The translations under genes were made by a program, and so were the position numbers. From NCBI GenBank assembly GCA_030998225.1, contig JAPYXD010000727.1:4278001-4342000 (forward strand): a stretch of 64,000 nt of DNA, in the 5' to 3' direction. The notes beneath the pieces were generated by a model that saw only the letters and a list, made by a program, of their open reading frames with translations, was not told the DNA's origin and did not search any database. Of the stretch, positions 46,226-58,265 are shown piece after piece. Position 1 is the first letter of the stretch, and every line of letters starts with the position of its first letter. The stretch comes from Diplolepis rosae (lineage: Eukaryota > Arthropoda > Insecta > Hymenoptera > Diplolepididae).

Positions 46226-46898
46226 TTAAGGTAGTTCGTTCACGAAAATTAAACCACGGGCAAAAATAGATAATTTTGCTTTCAAGAATAGCATTATTAT
46301 TATTGAAGGTCTAATTTGAAAGAGAAAAGATTATCTTACATGAAAAAAATTTGATACACAGAAAAATAATTTTATTAATAAATTTTATTTTTGACCCAAC
46401 TTTTTCTCTTATCGCTTCTTACCAAATTTTAAAAAATTATGTGATTTTAATAAATCATGAATCATTTTTTCAGAGAAAAGATTTCCCACAACTTCACCGT
46501 TTCTGATTTTTAAAAATAAATTCTTTAATGGCTGAAACCATAAAAAAAACATTTTCCAAAACGAAATTTTTATAAACAAATCACTGAATTTGATAATAAT
46601 TGATTCATTTTCAAAAATTGGAAATTGTTAAGTTTTAGGGAATCTTTTTCTTGAAAAAGTGATTACTAATTTATTAAAATCGCATAATTTTTTAAAATTT
46701 GGTAAGAGGCGATAAGAAAAAAATTGGGGGTAAAAATAAAATTTATTAATAAAATTATTTTTCCGTATTTCAACATTTTTTCATGGAAATTAATCTTTTC
46801 TCTTCCAAAATAGCCCTTCAATAATAATATTGCTATTCTTGAAAGCAAAATTATCTATTTTTGCCTGTGGTCTAATTTTCGTGGATCAACTACCTTAA
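46226..46898. mobile_element. 673-bp TTAA foldback, GGTAGTTC family, complete copy
   Basis: TTAA (46226-46229, 46895-46898) brackets GGTAGTT.. ends. The halves are complementary over most of their length (AAAATAGATAATTTTGCTTT / AAAGCAAAATTATCTATTTT and many further pairs), so the element is close to one long hairpin. A worn relative lies at 33700-34338. The last base is only about 200 bp before the Beat terminal exon. Confidence 0.88.
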
Positions 46899-47102
46899 AT
46901 ATATAGCTGCTTTTGTAAAAAAAAAAAGTCAACTCGCTCGTATTTCATAACGCTATTCGTCCCTTATTTAGAAATACTCACAAATGAAAACCACCTTGCA
47001 CACGCTTCTTTGACCTTGTAAATTTTGAAAAAAGTGAATCAATAATCTGCACAAAAATCTAGAAATATCCAATTATCAATAAAAATTGTCCTCTGTTTTC
47101 AG

Positions 47103-47402
47103 GTACCTCGAGAGAACACAGTGGTGCTAAAACCTTTACAGCCAAGTACCCCATACGGTATTCCCAACATTCTCGGTTTAAGAATACAAGCCGATTCCAA
47201 GCTCTTTGATAGAGGAGGTGGTGCTAAGATTCGGTGCATCGCGAAAGTGGGTTCTAGAACCTACGAGACAGAGAAGAGTATTTGGACAGCTCCCTTGAAT
47301 AACCAGAGACTCAGTAGTGATCTTCGTGGAGGATCCTTTTCAATCCACGGAGACATCTTTGCTGTTATATTTTCCTTCATCTTGGCGATTCTCTCAACGT
47401 GA
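47103..47402 (+). CDS. Beat-family Ig protein, terminal exon (second half of Ig domain 2 and C-terminal tail)
   Basis: The exon follows an acceptor CCTCTGTTTTCAG at 47102, starts in phase 0 and therefore joins the exon at 8036 without a shift. Its 99 codons end at TGA (47400-47402). The first part reads VPRENTVVLKPL, followed by ILGLRIQADSKLFDRGG and KIRCIAKV. This matches the Beat Ig2 consensus, in which a GLxF-type strand and a F-x-x-G turn precede the second Cys. After the domain comes a short Ser/Gly-rich linker (about residues 70-82) and a terminal hydrophobic run DIFAVIFSFILAILST with no cytoplasmic tail. That arrangement suggests a GPI-attachment signal, although a degenerate membrane anchor is an alternative. 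The exon is richer in GC than its surroundings, as expected for coding sequence. The intron before it is about 39.1 kb (8037-47102). Confidence 0.87.
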   Translation, partial: VPRENTVVLKPLQPSTPYGIPNILGLRIQADSKLFDRGGGAKIRCIAKVGSRTYETEKSIWTAPLNNQRLSSDLRGGSFSIHGDIFAVIFSFILAILST

Positions 47403-49028
47403 CCTGTGCAGGAAAGCAATACCATCTGTCGATTTCATTTCTAGTCTGCGTGATATCGATATTAAAACTCGTTCACGTTGGCTCAGTGTCAGTCGTCCGA
47501 CTCTTCGTATATATATATACGAAGTTAAAACCTTAAGTGATAAGAGTTATAAATTTGTAATTGAGCCTCGAATATAGAGTGAATGATTGAATGCCTGTTT
47601 GAAATAGAATGCATTTTGAATGACGAGATAAAATTAAAAATTATAAAGTACTTAATTTATATGGAAAGTATAGAAATAAATAAAATTTTGTTTCCTTCTT
47701 ATTTTTTTAAAGAATATTGATATCTTCAATACTTAAGAAAAAAGTATCTATGTGGAAAATGTTTCTAATAACGTTTTAATGAATATGAAAGTATGAACTG
47801 TACCTCGTTTCAAACAATTGTTCACGGCTTCTTTGAAAATATTTGTATCTAAAATAATTTTTAATATAATATTGATTTAAATTTTCAATATTAGTTGGAG
47901 AGAAGTGATAAAATTATTCCATATCAGAAAGTGTGTCTTTTTCAGTAAATTCTGTCGGGGAATTGTAATCGATTCTGAATTTATAATTGTCGTTAGAAAG
48001 TATTTGGATGGCAATAATTGTTACGCCATATATATCGGGATATAAAATTGCAAAGGTCGTAGTTTCTGTAACTACCAAAGGCTTATACAGACTACCAATG
48101 CTAGAAAACTTTAAGATATGTACTTTTTTTCTTCGTAGAGAATTCCTACCTGTCTAAAGTTCTTGGCATTGCAACGTAATCGGTCCTTAAAGTCGGAAAC
48201 TTCTTTAATCTTTCGCGTTTGACTTTTGTATACATTTTCTCAGAACTTTTTGTTTCGAGATTTTCAGTTTGCTATCAATTTTGCCTTAGCGTATTTAAGT
48301 TGATTGTAAATGATTTTTCAGTAGCCTTTCTTAATTTTGGAAATTTGGCATCGTCGTGTATGTAATAATTGCTGCAAAGCTTATAAAACGAGTTTCTTCT
48401 TAAATTATTGTGGTTGTCTAGAAGAATTCTTAGATGAACGATTGCTGTTATCCAATGAAAAGCAGCACTGTAAATATAAAATAATGACTCATTTTAGAAA
48501 CGATCAATCTCATCGAATGTAATAAAAAAATTCTAAAGGTTAGAAAGAAAGCGGCCAACGTTTCTTTGTCGTGTATATCAAGTTATTATGTTTATACTTA
48601 AAGATCATATAAAATTTTTCATTGTGTGACACTCTTAAAAGATTTGTATTTCGCGCGTTAACGAAGAATAATGTATACTTTGATTAATTATGTATGGATT
48701 ATGATTATCTTATTGCATTAGTAATAATTTACTGTAGACGTTATTAATTATTACAATACCATGTTTCATTATTGGTACGAATAAATAATTTGATTGTTAA
48801 AATTGTTTTCTTTTTAGATTTGAAAATACTATAGACTTTTAAATTTTCCGTTTGTGAAACTCTAACGCTCAATTTTTTAAATTGATGACTTACTTAGACA
48901 AGATTTAAATTCAAATAACTTCTTTGTAAATATGACACTAACTATTCAAAATTTTCCTCTTTTAGTCTTATTATAAGAAGAGCATAAACACAATTTTCCC
49001 TTGCGTAAAGTTTAAATTGACAAGTCTC
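47403..49028 (+). other. 3' UTR and downstream flank of the Beat-family gene
   Basis: AT-rich sequence follows the stop codon with no supported open frame. The first AATAAA is at 47675-47680, about 270 bases after the stop; further ones occur (for example 48780-48785). The transcript end is not determined. The short frame at 48337-48522 has a Cys-rich look but no motif I recognise, and I treat it as chance. Confidence 0.5.
47675..47680 (+). promoter_or_regulatory. Candidate poly(A) signal of the Beat-family gene
   Basis: Canonical AATAAA in the overlapping run GAAATAAATAAAA, about 270 bases after the stop codon and followed by a T-rich stretch. This hexamer is common by chance in such AT-rich DNA, so the assignment is tentative. 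Confidence 0.35.
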
Positions 49029-50468
49029 TTAAGGCCATGGATCAATCGGACCACGTGACTAAATTATACATTTATTCGTTCATGTAAGATAACTTTTTAA
49101 TTTTACAAAAAATGTCTTTTTGAAAATTTGGGAAACGTAACAGTAACGTCCAATACTATCAGCCGGTACTGACGTAGTACTGGCTAGACACCTAATGATA
49201 ACTCGGCTGGGAATTGGTAGTCAGTACTGGTCCGGTACTTAAAGGCAATACTGGCCCAGTACTATTAACCGGCGATACTAGCTAGACACAAAATGATAAC
49301 TCGACTGGGACTTGGCAGCCAGTACTGGTCTGGTACTTGATAGTATTACTGGTCCAGTGCTATCTTTCTATACTGGAATAGTACTGGCTTTACCCCTAAT
49401 TATAACTCAGCTGGGAGTTGGCAGTCAGTACTGGACTAGTACTTGAAAGCTGTACTGTTCCAGTGCTATCAGTCGGTACTGTCGTAGTACTGGTTAGACC
49501 CCTACTGATAACTGGGTTAGGAGTTGTCAGCCAGTACTAGTCTGGTACATGAAAGCAGTACTGGTCCAGTACTAGCTTGGCACCTAATGATAACTCGACT
49601 GAGAATTAGCAGTCATTACTCTACTGGTACTTAAAAGTAGTTTTGGTTGAGTACTAGCAGCCAATACTGACTGGATTTTATTTGATGAAATTTTGTAATT
49701 TCAAAAGTATTCTAACTTCTAGTATAACTATATCAGAAGCTAGATTGATTGTTAAGTTTTACAATACTATTTAATAATACATTTATACAAAATGAATGAA
49801 AAACATTTTATTGAAATTTCATATTTTGTACTGAAAAATATAGTTCTTTTGCAAAAAAAAAACTGAAAAATGTATTAAACACTCAACGAAAAATAATTAG
49901 GAAAATATTTATAAAAATACATTTTGAATGAATATGTCAAAAATAGATAAGTAAAAGGTTGTGAAAATAGTACGTCGGGCCAGTTATAATAACTAGTATT
50001 GCGGCATTAGTAAACCAGTAAAATTCCAACTGTCGACGAGACTTCCATGTCGGTTGATATCCCGTATTTGGATGTTGTATACAGACAGCAGTCAACCGGT
50101 ACTATGCCCAAAGTTGGCACACCACCTTTGTCGGTATTTTGCCAGTAAAAATAATCAGTACTGCGTCCGTAGTAAACCAGTAAAATGCCAACTGTCAATA
50201 ATATCCCTACTTCAGAGTTTCACCAGTACTGCCAAGGAATACTGCGCCAACTGCCAACGTTTGGCACAGTATTGACAGGCAGCACTGGCATTACTCCTCG
50301 GTTACAACTGTAACAATACTGCGTTGGTTGTAAAAACTGTCTAGCCTCCGAATTTTCCACCTGGGATTTTCCAAATTTTCAAGAAAATATTTTGTAAAAT
50401 AAAAAAGTTTTCTTACACAAACTTTTAGAGGAATTGGGTCACGTGATCTATTTGATCCATGGCCTTAA
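49029..50468. mobile_element. Family-Y TTAA element, copy Y1, with AGTACT arrays
   Basis: TTAA (49029-49032, 50465-50468) brackets ends GGCCATGGATCAA followed by a CACGTGA motif and CTTACA/TGTAAGA subterminal pairs. The middle holds about five imperfect ~105-bp tandem units (49160-49680), each with CTAATGATAACTCGGCTGGG and AGTACTGG motifs, then a second zone with inverted AGTACT repeats (49980-50340). The frames here are repeat translations. Confidence 0.85.
49160..49680. repeat. ~105-bp imperfect tandem repeats, AGTACTGG-rich
   Basis: About five units are recognised by TGATAACT(C/G)G.CTG.GA followed by CAGTCAGTACTGG and CCAGTACTA. AGTACT occurs about twelve times. The units differ from each other by several bases, so the array is not brand new. 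Confidence 0.8.
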
Positions 50469-51885
50469 ATTTTTCCAGATAAATTTAGTCTTGGATCTAA
50501 AATAAAAATATTGATCTTTTATTATTAATTTTATTTTTAAATATAAAAATATTTGTAAAGACCTGTTCTTTCTAAACGAAATCACAAAAAATATAACTCT
50601 CGACTTAATGGATTACTTTGGCCGATTTCTTCCTTTCTTATTATAAGTAATCCCTTTTACCTGAAGTGAATTATTTTTCTAAAAGCCCCGTCGCAGACAC
50701 GATTGGAGGTTTGACAAACTCCGCTCGTGGCCAAGTCAAGATGCGAAGTAGATGAATCAATAAGAAACTCGGTGATGTCAAATCCATTACTGGTTGTCGC
50801 TACGAATTGAACTTAAAGTGTTCATAGAAGACGGTAAAACGTTGGCTCGAGAACCGTGAAAGAATTCACGGATTTCGCTCCACAGTTCCCTCGACTGCTT
50901 CTGACAGGGAGACCGGAAATATAGAAAAGTAGAATAGACATGGGAGAACTCGAGGGAAAGGGAGTTATAGTTTCCAAAATAATAATGAATAAGAAAGTGA
51001 GCGTTTGAGTGAATAAAAATGAAAACTGTGGAAGTAATAAATGGCAAAAAAATAAGAGACGCAAAGGAAAAAGATTAAATAAATTTGCGGATATTACAAT
51101 TTGAAAATTCAATAGATTTGAAAGTCAAACTGATAAAATTGAGTGTATATAGTAATAAAATGAATAAATTAAAACTACAAATTTGTTTCTTTTACAAATA
51201 TTATACTTTAATATATGTCTTAAAAAAAAATAATGGACGTAATGAAGAAATGAATGTAAGGGAAAGGAGAAAATTATGGGATGAAAGTCCCAGAAGTGTT
51301 TACATAAATTGTCTGAAGATACCCAAGAGAACCAACGAAAATGAAAAAAAAGTTCACCTAGGCGGGAATTAAAATATGAGATTTAATGCCGTGACTGATC
51401 TTGGTACACATATCACATCACCGTCACCTTCTACACAAAGAAACACAATAAATACGGACACGAGTGTGATCATTCTGTGGATTAGGTAGTAAACAGAAGA
51501 ACTTATCTCTGGGGAAAACTTTATTACAGCAGTATTCTCTTGATCGTCATCGTCGCTGAGTTCGCTTACAAAGCACGCGAACAAAACGATGATTTATCTT
51601 TTAAATATAAAGAGACCTGGTAGAAAAATGTGGCTTAATAAGCAACGTTTTGTGTCGAAAAGCGCTCCCATTAAATAAGTGTTATTTATGCATCGCATGG
51701 TACGCGTTCGCAAATTACTTCCCCGCTGTTATGAAGGTGCGCTGCAAGTTTTCAAGTTCCAGCTAATAACGTGCTTAGCTCTGGGTGACATGAAGAGTAA
51801 AATTATTATACTACTATATCTCAAGATATTATTATTATTACTTTCGCTATTTCATGAGAATTTTTATGTAAATATTAAGAATATC
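50469..51885. other. Downstream flank, no gene seen
   Basis: A GC-richer single-copy island spans about 50690-50960. Frames on the minus strand there (50787-51112) and the plus frames at 51085-51372 and 51679-51891 show no domain. It could contain conserved non-coding DNA. Confidence 0.35.
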
Positions 51886-51888
51886 CTC

Positions 51889-52112
51889 TGAAAATCTGAA
51901 TCAGTCAAATTTTCACTAATTGAATTAATGATTGGTTTTTTTCACTGATTCATCAGTGAAAAAGTATTTGTCACTGTTACATCGGTTATTTTTCACTATA
52001 TTAATCAGTGAAATTTTACTGATTCACAGTAACCTCTTTTTAGCTATTTGAATCAGTCAAATTTCACTGATAACTAGTAGATTTTGACTGATTCAGAATT
52101 AGAGAGTGATCA
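51889..52112. mobile_element. ~220-bp MITE with repeated CACTGATTCAGTGA hairpins
   Basis: The ends TCTGAATCAGTCAAATTTTC and TTTTGACTGATTCAGAATTA are inverted. Between them TCACTGATT / AATCAGTGA pairs recur many times. A second copy starts at the right edge of the window (about 63943). No target duplication was settled. Confidence 0.7.
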
Positions 52113-52367
52113 ATGAGTGATCAATGAGTGAAACATTATTCATAAATTATTTATCTATCATAATTTAAATAATGGATTTCATATTTTAGTTAAAACAATA
52201 TACATAATAAATCCGAATGTTTGCATTAGGGATTTTAATGTGATCTGAAATTTATGAAAAAACATAGGATTTTAATTTTTAGTTTTTAGTAATTTCTTAC
52301 TAACTGCATTTTAGATCTAGAAAATGGAATTTTTAGTTGAAAAAAGTTCAACTTGTGCTTGATAACC
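52113..52367. other. Short AT-rich gap
   Basis: Nothing recognised between two elements. Confidence 0.3.
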
Positions 52368-52653
52368 TTAAGGCCATGGATCAACCAGATCATGTGACCA
52401 AATTTTTGTAAAGGTTCGTGTAAGATAGCTTTTTTATTTTACAAAATATTTTTCTGAAAATTTGGAAAATACTAGAGAACACGATAGAGAACGTCTGTCA
52501 ACTTCGTTTGAATGGAAATTTTCCAAAACATTTTACCGTTAATTGTCGATCAGTTTTCGAATTTTTTTCAAAATTTTTACTAAAAAGAAATATACAGACG
52601 TGCTTTATTGTCTTTTTCTACGTTTCCCAAATTTTCAGAATGATACTTGCAAA

Positions 52654-53491
52654 TTAAGGGGTTGGGCCACTCTAGAGTTAGACAAAAATAGGCATATTTT
52701 GTAATTTTTTTTCAACGAAACCATGAAATAAATCGAGATCACAAAATACGATTTTTATTATACATGTAATTGACTGCACAAAATAATTTTTTTAAAGCGA
52801 TAATCGTCATAATGGCGACTGTGCAGCATTTTTCGGATGACTGCAATTTTCAAGCCGACCGGACACATTACTCAAACAAATTTCAACCAATTCACTTGAA
52901 ATTTCAATTGTATATTTAGAATTACATTGTTCAAGGAAGTAAGTAGGATTTTTTTATTATATTGCATAGTTCCTTTTTCATTAACAATTTTCTGACGACT
53001 TTTTATGGAATTTTATACTTTTTTACTTTAGAAGCTTTAGAGCTTTAGAGCTGTTTGTCCGGCCGTCCACCTTCCAAAAATAAAGGCGTCATCGTAAAAA
53101 TGCTGCGCAATCGCCATTTTGTCATCTATCGCTTTAAAAAAATTATATTTTGTTCGCCGTACACTGAAAGTTAGCCTTGTCGGTATCGTTTTGCGTTCGC
53201 AAAGATGTTTTTCCCAAATTTGAACGGTAAAATTAAAAGTGTGCGGAAAATTAAAACAAACTTAAAATTTTACCGCACTAGTGCGGGGAAATAAACTTTC
53301 CGCACGTAAAGCGAGACCGATTCGGCTAATTGTCGGTATACAGCGAACTAAAAATATCGTTCGTATCACGTGCAGAACATGCATAATAAAAACCCTATTT
53401 TGTAATCTCGATTTATTTTATGGTTTCACTGAAAAAAAAATCACAAAATATTCCTATTATTGTCTGCCTCTAGATTCGCCTAACTCCTTAA
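52654..53491. mobile_element. Family-X TTAA element, intact copy
   Basis: TTAA (52654-52657, 53488-53491) brackets (A)GG(G)GTT.GGC..(C/A)TCTAGAG ends. The left part has ACAAAATAATTTTTTTAAAG and CCGGACACATTACT; the right part has inverted modules GTGCGG.AAATCAACTTTCCGCAC. It serves as the reference for the broken copy at 42429-44800. Confidence 0.8.
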
Positions 53492-54600
53492 TAGTTTATT
53501 TCGTATCCAGTGCGGAAAGGCGTATTTTGACGCAAGAGCGAGTCGCGACGAGGCCCGAGGTTCCTCGTGTCATCTCGGCCTAAGATCGTTGAATACCGAT
53601 AGGTAGCAAAGTCAGTGTCGTTTTGCTTGCAGAAAGATGATTTTCTCGCACTAGTGCCGTACAATTTTAAGTTTGTTTTAATTTTCCGCACACTTAAAAC
53701 TTTATCGTACTAGTGCGGGAAAATCAACTTTCCGCACGCAAAACGACACCGACTCGGCTAACTTTCGGTATAAAGCGAACAAAAAATATCTTTCGTATCA
53801 CGTGCGGAACATGGAAAATTAAAAGCTCCATTTTGTAATCTCGATTTATTTCATGGTTTCACTGAAAAAAAAATCATAAAATATGCCTATTTTGGTCTGC
53901 CTCTAGAGTGGCCTAACTCCTTAATAGTATATTTAGTATCAAGTGCGGAAAGGCGTATTTTAACGCAAGAGCGAGTCGCGACGAGGCCCGAGATCGTTGT
54001 ATACCGAAAGGTAGCCGAGTCAGTGTCGTTTTGCTTGCGGAAAGATGATTTTCTCGCACTAGTGCCGTACAATTTTAAGTTTGTTTTAATTTTCCGCACA
54101 CTTAAAACTTTATCGTACTAGTGCGGGAAAATCAACTTTCCGCACGCAAAACGACACCGACTCGGCTAACTTTCGGTATAAAGCGAACAAAAAATATCTT
54201 TCGTATCACGTGCGGAACATGGAAAATTAAAAGCTCCATTTTGTAATCTCGATTTATTTCATGGTTTCACTGAAAAAAAAATCATAAAATATGCCTATTT
54301 TGGTCTGCCTCTAGAGTGGCCTAACTCCTTAATAGTATATTTAGTATCAAGTGCGGAAAGGCGTATTTTAACGCAAGAGCGAGTCGCGACGAGGCCCGAG
54401 ATCGTTGTATACCGAAAGGTAGCCGAGTCAGTGTCGTTTTGCTTGCGGAAAGATGATTTTCTCGCACTAGTGCGGTACAATTTTAAGTTTGTTTTAATTT
54501 TCCGTACACTTAAAACATTACCGTACTAGTGCGGGAAAATCAACTTTCCGCACGCAAAACAGCACCGACTCGGCTAACTTTCGGTGTACGGCGGACAAAA
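53460..54600. repeat. Tandem repeat of ~408-bp units
   Basis: Units start at 53460, 53893 and 54301 with T.GTCTGCCTCTAGA. The first is about 433 bp because of 26 extra bases; the second is 408; the third is partial. From about 53640 to 54470 the 408-bp period is almost exact, so the expansion is recent. Each unit contains TAGTGCGG(G)AAAATCAAC and AACGACACCGACTCGGCTAA motifs. The minus-strand frames RKIKTNLKLYGTSARKSSF in each unit are part of the repeat, not evidence of a gene. Confidence 0.92.
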
Positions 54601-54669
54601 AAAAGCTATCTTACATGAACGATTAAATGTATAGTTTAGCAACGTGGTACGGTTGATCCATGGCCTTAA

Positions 54670-56063
54670 CTAAATTATTTAAATTTTTATATTGTTCAGT
54701 TAAATTGTCAAAAACTCACTTTGGAAGCTCTGGCATGCCAACCGTAAAAATTTAATTCGACGTGAAAAACTTTCAATTTTAACTTTTTTGTGAAGTAGCC
54801 TTTTTACTTTTTTTTCATCTTCTTGCACCATAACAATTGGAAATAACAACTCCGTTAACGACTTTCTTTTTTAAAGAAATTTCCTCTTCGCGACTTTTGC
54901 TTCAAGCTGCTCTAATTACAAATACAGCAGTTTCCCTTTATTTGTACTCTGAAACATTTTCTTCTAACACTTAAGTTGGCTTCAAGTCCTCATTAACTTA
55001 TGCATTACCCGCAAATTTTATGACCCTGTTGTTGTGCCTTGAAAGTGAGGTGAGATAAAATCATTTTATTTCCCACTTTTCTGAATAAATTTATTATTTA
55101 GTTGAATTTAAAATCTTCAATATACCTCAACATAGAATAGAGAAATTGCAAGTATTATACACTGAAATTCTACACATTTTTGACAAATATGTTAAGTGAT
55201 CAAATTCATCGGCCTCTATACATTTTCTTCGTTTTTATTTATAATTTAGAAAATTGTAATTTCTTAGCAGAACTTTGAAGCATCATGAGAGTTGAGTTCA
55301 TTTTACAATGAAGGCTTTGTTGTGAAAGTGATTACACAGGAATTATTTCTTCTTGTCATTATTCTCTTTTTCATTGTTGAACTCTTATATTTCTTATAAT
55401 CACTCTCATTAAATTTTTCCAGTATGTCTGACGTTTCATAAACAAGATGGTTTCTCTAAAACTTACTTCTCGCTTATCTTTAGTTCAATTTTTTATGAAT
55501 TATTTTTCTCTATTTTCACGAAGTAAAAAATGATGAAACATCTTCATGGGTCAGTATAAATTATAGAAGGAAAAGTGTGCATTTGATTTTCGATTAAATT
55601 TGTAAATTTATACTAATTGAAACATGACCCAAAGGCTTTAGCCAATAAGTCCAGGACTACCTCTTCTTTTGTATTCATAGATTGTTGGAATTCTCGCAAG
55701 CAGGATCTGCACTGAATCGGATTTCAAGATTCTAGAACCATGATCGATATTTCAATTTTACGGTCGGACGAACTTCAAAACCTCGTGCACTTTTCGCGTC
55801 TCCATCCAAAAAGTAATTTTATTCTTTGTGCTTTTCGGGTTTCCTTCAAACTAGACCCCGCTGTGAAATTCTATTTTCATCTGGAATTCGTCACTTGACA
55901 AGGAAATTGCTGTCGAGAAAAGTTGCACAGTCGCATGTGAAACAAAGAATGAATAAATAGAACAATTGTTTCATCCACTTATGTCCTTCACATGAAAAAT
56001 ATTCGACATTTAAATTCGTATTAAAAAATAATGAAATAAACGATAATTTATTGTTAATTTGGT
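54670..56063. other. Downstream flank, no gene seen
   Basis: It includes a GC-richer unique stretch (55640-55930). No frame or element ends were recognised. Confidence 0.35.
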
Positions 56064-56850
56064 CAGAATTCGTGAAATCGCAACGAAAAAAATGACTGTC
56101 TATTTTTTATTGGAATGTTGATAATTTGGTTCTATTTAACCATAATAATAATAAATAAATAATAATTCACTTCTACGATTAAAAAATACGTAACTGCATT
56201 GTCTCAATAATCGTGATAAACTGTTTGAAAGCCAACAAAAATGGTGAATAATAATTAACGGGATTTTCCCAAATTAGTCTATGACCAATGACATGCCTTA
56301 TAGTAATTACATTTAAATAATGTAGAGAAATTAAGGAAAATACAATATGAGTCAAAAATTTCTTTATTACAATATTCCCAAATGTAAAAAAAAGAGCAGC
56401 ATTCTTTTCGTCATAATTTCTAAAATAATTGTGGCTCCCAACTTTTTTCCATATGGATTTAGATTCTTTGGGGTTTTAATGTATTATGATATTTTTTCGG
56501 TTTTTTGAATGGCCCAGAATACGATAAAATATCAATTTTTTTTTTGAAAATTTATAAAATAATTATGAAAAAATAATTTTATTGGAAATTCTTCTACAAT
56601 AAACTTAAGTTGATTCAATTAACTGTGATATGCCAAGATTTCATAATTTGTTCAAAGAACGGCAAGGTTTCGTTATAAAAGTGACAAAAAATTTCATTTT
56701 ATGATAACCTTGACGAAAAAAAATGTTAAAATATTTTTGTTCGGTCAACTTATTTTTATGGTCAAATAGAACCGAATTATTAACATTTCAATAAAAATTA
56801 AAGACAGTCATTTTTTTCGTGGTGATTTCACGAATTCTGACCCAATTATT
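56064..56850. mobile_element. ~790-bp element with ~95-bp inverted ends
   Basis: The ends share GGTCAGAATTCGTGAAATC, ACGAAAAAAATGACTGTC and AATTTGGTTCTATTT in inverted orientation (56079-56140 and 56760-56842). The outermost bases and target duplication are unclear. Interior AT-rich and non-coding. Confidence 0.7.
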
Positions 56851-57683
56851 ATTGTCTGAAGTTGAAAAAAATGAATGAATGGACAGAAAAATTATAATAG
56901 CATCAACGATTTTTCGCAACAACATGTTAAACTTTAGGAAAACTATAAGATAATTTACTATAAGTTGTACTGCAGTTTCATATATTTTTAAATTTTAGTA
57001 TTTTGCCTGCGAAAAGTTCCCAGCGTATGAGGAATACTCATCTCTGCATTTCGATTTCCCCTTAGTTTCTAGTATTCCTTGGAATTATCATCATAAAATA
57101 AAATATATATCCCTATAAAAAAATGTCCCGTGTATGGACGAAAATATGTTGGTGAAAAGCGTTAAGCGTCGAAAATGTCATCGAGAAAAATTCAATAAAT
57201 CTCTTTCCCTGAAAAATCTTTTTTCTCAATGTCAGTGTCTACCTTTTCTACGCAGCACCTTATGGATCTCATTGTTTGTGCTATACTTCAAGATGTGTCA
57301 GAGAAATCTGCTACAGTTCTGAATTCAATAGGAAGTTGAGCCAGTGAGTATTAACACATGACGAATCTTTTTCCGTCTCAAGATACTACAAGGAATACAA
57401 CTTTATACACACAATAAACAAAAACAAACATAAATAATACCATTTTCTATTGTGACGTTACTTTGGAAGTTTGGAAGACGAATGAAAAGGTACTGAACCA
57501 CGACTGCGTTAGAGAATAAAAAATTATATAGGTCATGGGAATATTTTCGATAAATAAGGAATAATTATCTGAAGCTCTTGAAAAAATTAACTTTTTAAAC
57601 ACTATAAGTAAATGTACATATATCTGAAGTATCAATGCCAGAACACAAGTTTTATTTTTATTACACATTTTTGAAAGTTTCTC
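56851..57683. other. Downstream flank, no gene seen
   Basis: AT-rich with short frames at 57134-57322 (plus) and 57447-57668 (minus), neither recognisable. Confidence 0.35.
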
Positions 57684-58265
57684 TTAAGGAGATCCGTCAC
57701 CTTTAATATTTTTATTTTTTAAAAATTCCAGTACCTTTATGTATTTTTAAAATAAAATTTTTGAGTTTTTAGGGCACTTTTTTTTACATATTTTGACTTT
57801 GAATAACTTTTTTGTTTTTTAACCAATTTTCATGATTATTTTTTTTATTTTTTTCCTTACAATGTGTAACAACTTTTTGGATATGGAAAGCACTCTAGCT
57901 AAAATAATAACTACAAAAATTGTTTTTTCATATTTTGGGATATTTTTATTAATTTTATTTTTTTATGTAACTTTTTTTCAGTCATGTTACCTTATTATCC
58001 ATATCCAAAAAGTTGCTACAAATTTTAAAGAACGAAATTAAAGAAGAATCATGACAAATGGTGAAAAAATAAAAAAGTTATTGAAAGTAAAAAAATGTCA
58101 AAAAAATGCCAAAAAAAACTCAACAATTTTATTTTAAAAATACATAAAGGTGCTGCAATTAAAAAACACAAAACCTTCCTAAATAAAGGTACTAAACATA
58201 AAAAAGTTATATGGAAGGTTTAAACTAAAAAAAATATAAATATTAAAGGTGGCGGGTCACCCTAA
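57684..58265. mobile_element. 582-bp TTAA foldback, CACCTTTAATATTT ends
   Basis: TTAA at 57684-57687 and the decayed CTAA at 58262-58265 bracket ends with CACCTTTAATATTT. The two halves are complementary over most of the length, including CAACTTTTTGGATATGG / CCATATCCAAAAAGTTG. Non-coding; the Phe-rich plus frame 57832-58041 lies in its T-rich half. Confidence 0.8.

Larger units (their letters stand above)
8037..47102 (+). other. Giant intron of the Beat-family gene
   Basis: This is the interval between the two phase-compatible Beat exons. It is GT..AG bounded and holds most of the mobile elements listed here. No other in-frame Ig exon that would have to lie between the two halves of Ig2 was found, and the two halves already make a complete domain. 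The length is therefore taken as real, assuming the sequence is correctly assembled. Confidence 0.75.
52368..54669. mobile_element. Family-Y TTAA element, copy Y2, carrying family X and its tandem repeats
   Basis: TTAA (52368-52371, 54666-54669) brackets ends GGCCATGGATCAACC and subterminal GTAAGATAGCTTTTT / AAAAAGCTATCTTAC. The interior differs completely from Y1. It contains a family-X element (52654-53491) with extra tandem copies of its right half up to about 54600. Confidence 0.85.

Noticed and set aside
53488..54480. Repeated frames RKIKTNLKLYGTSARKSSF..
   Set aside because: They recur because the DNA is a 408-bp tandem repeat; there is no sign of codon-level constraint.
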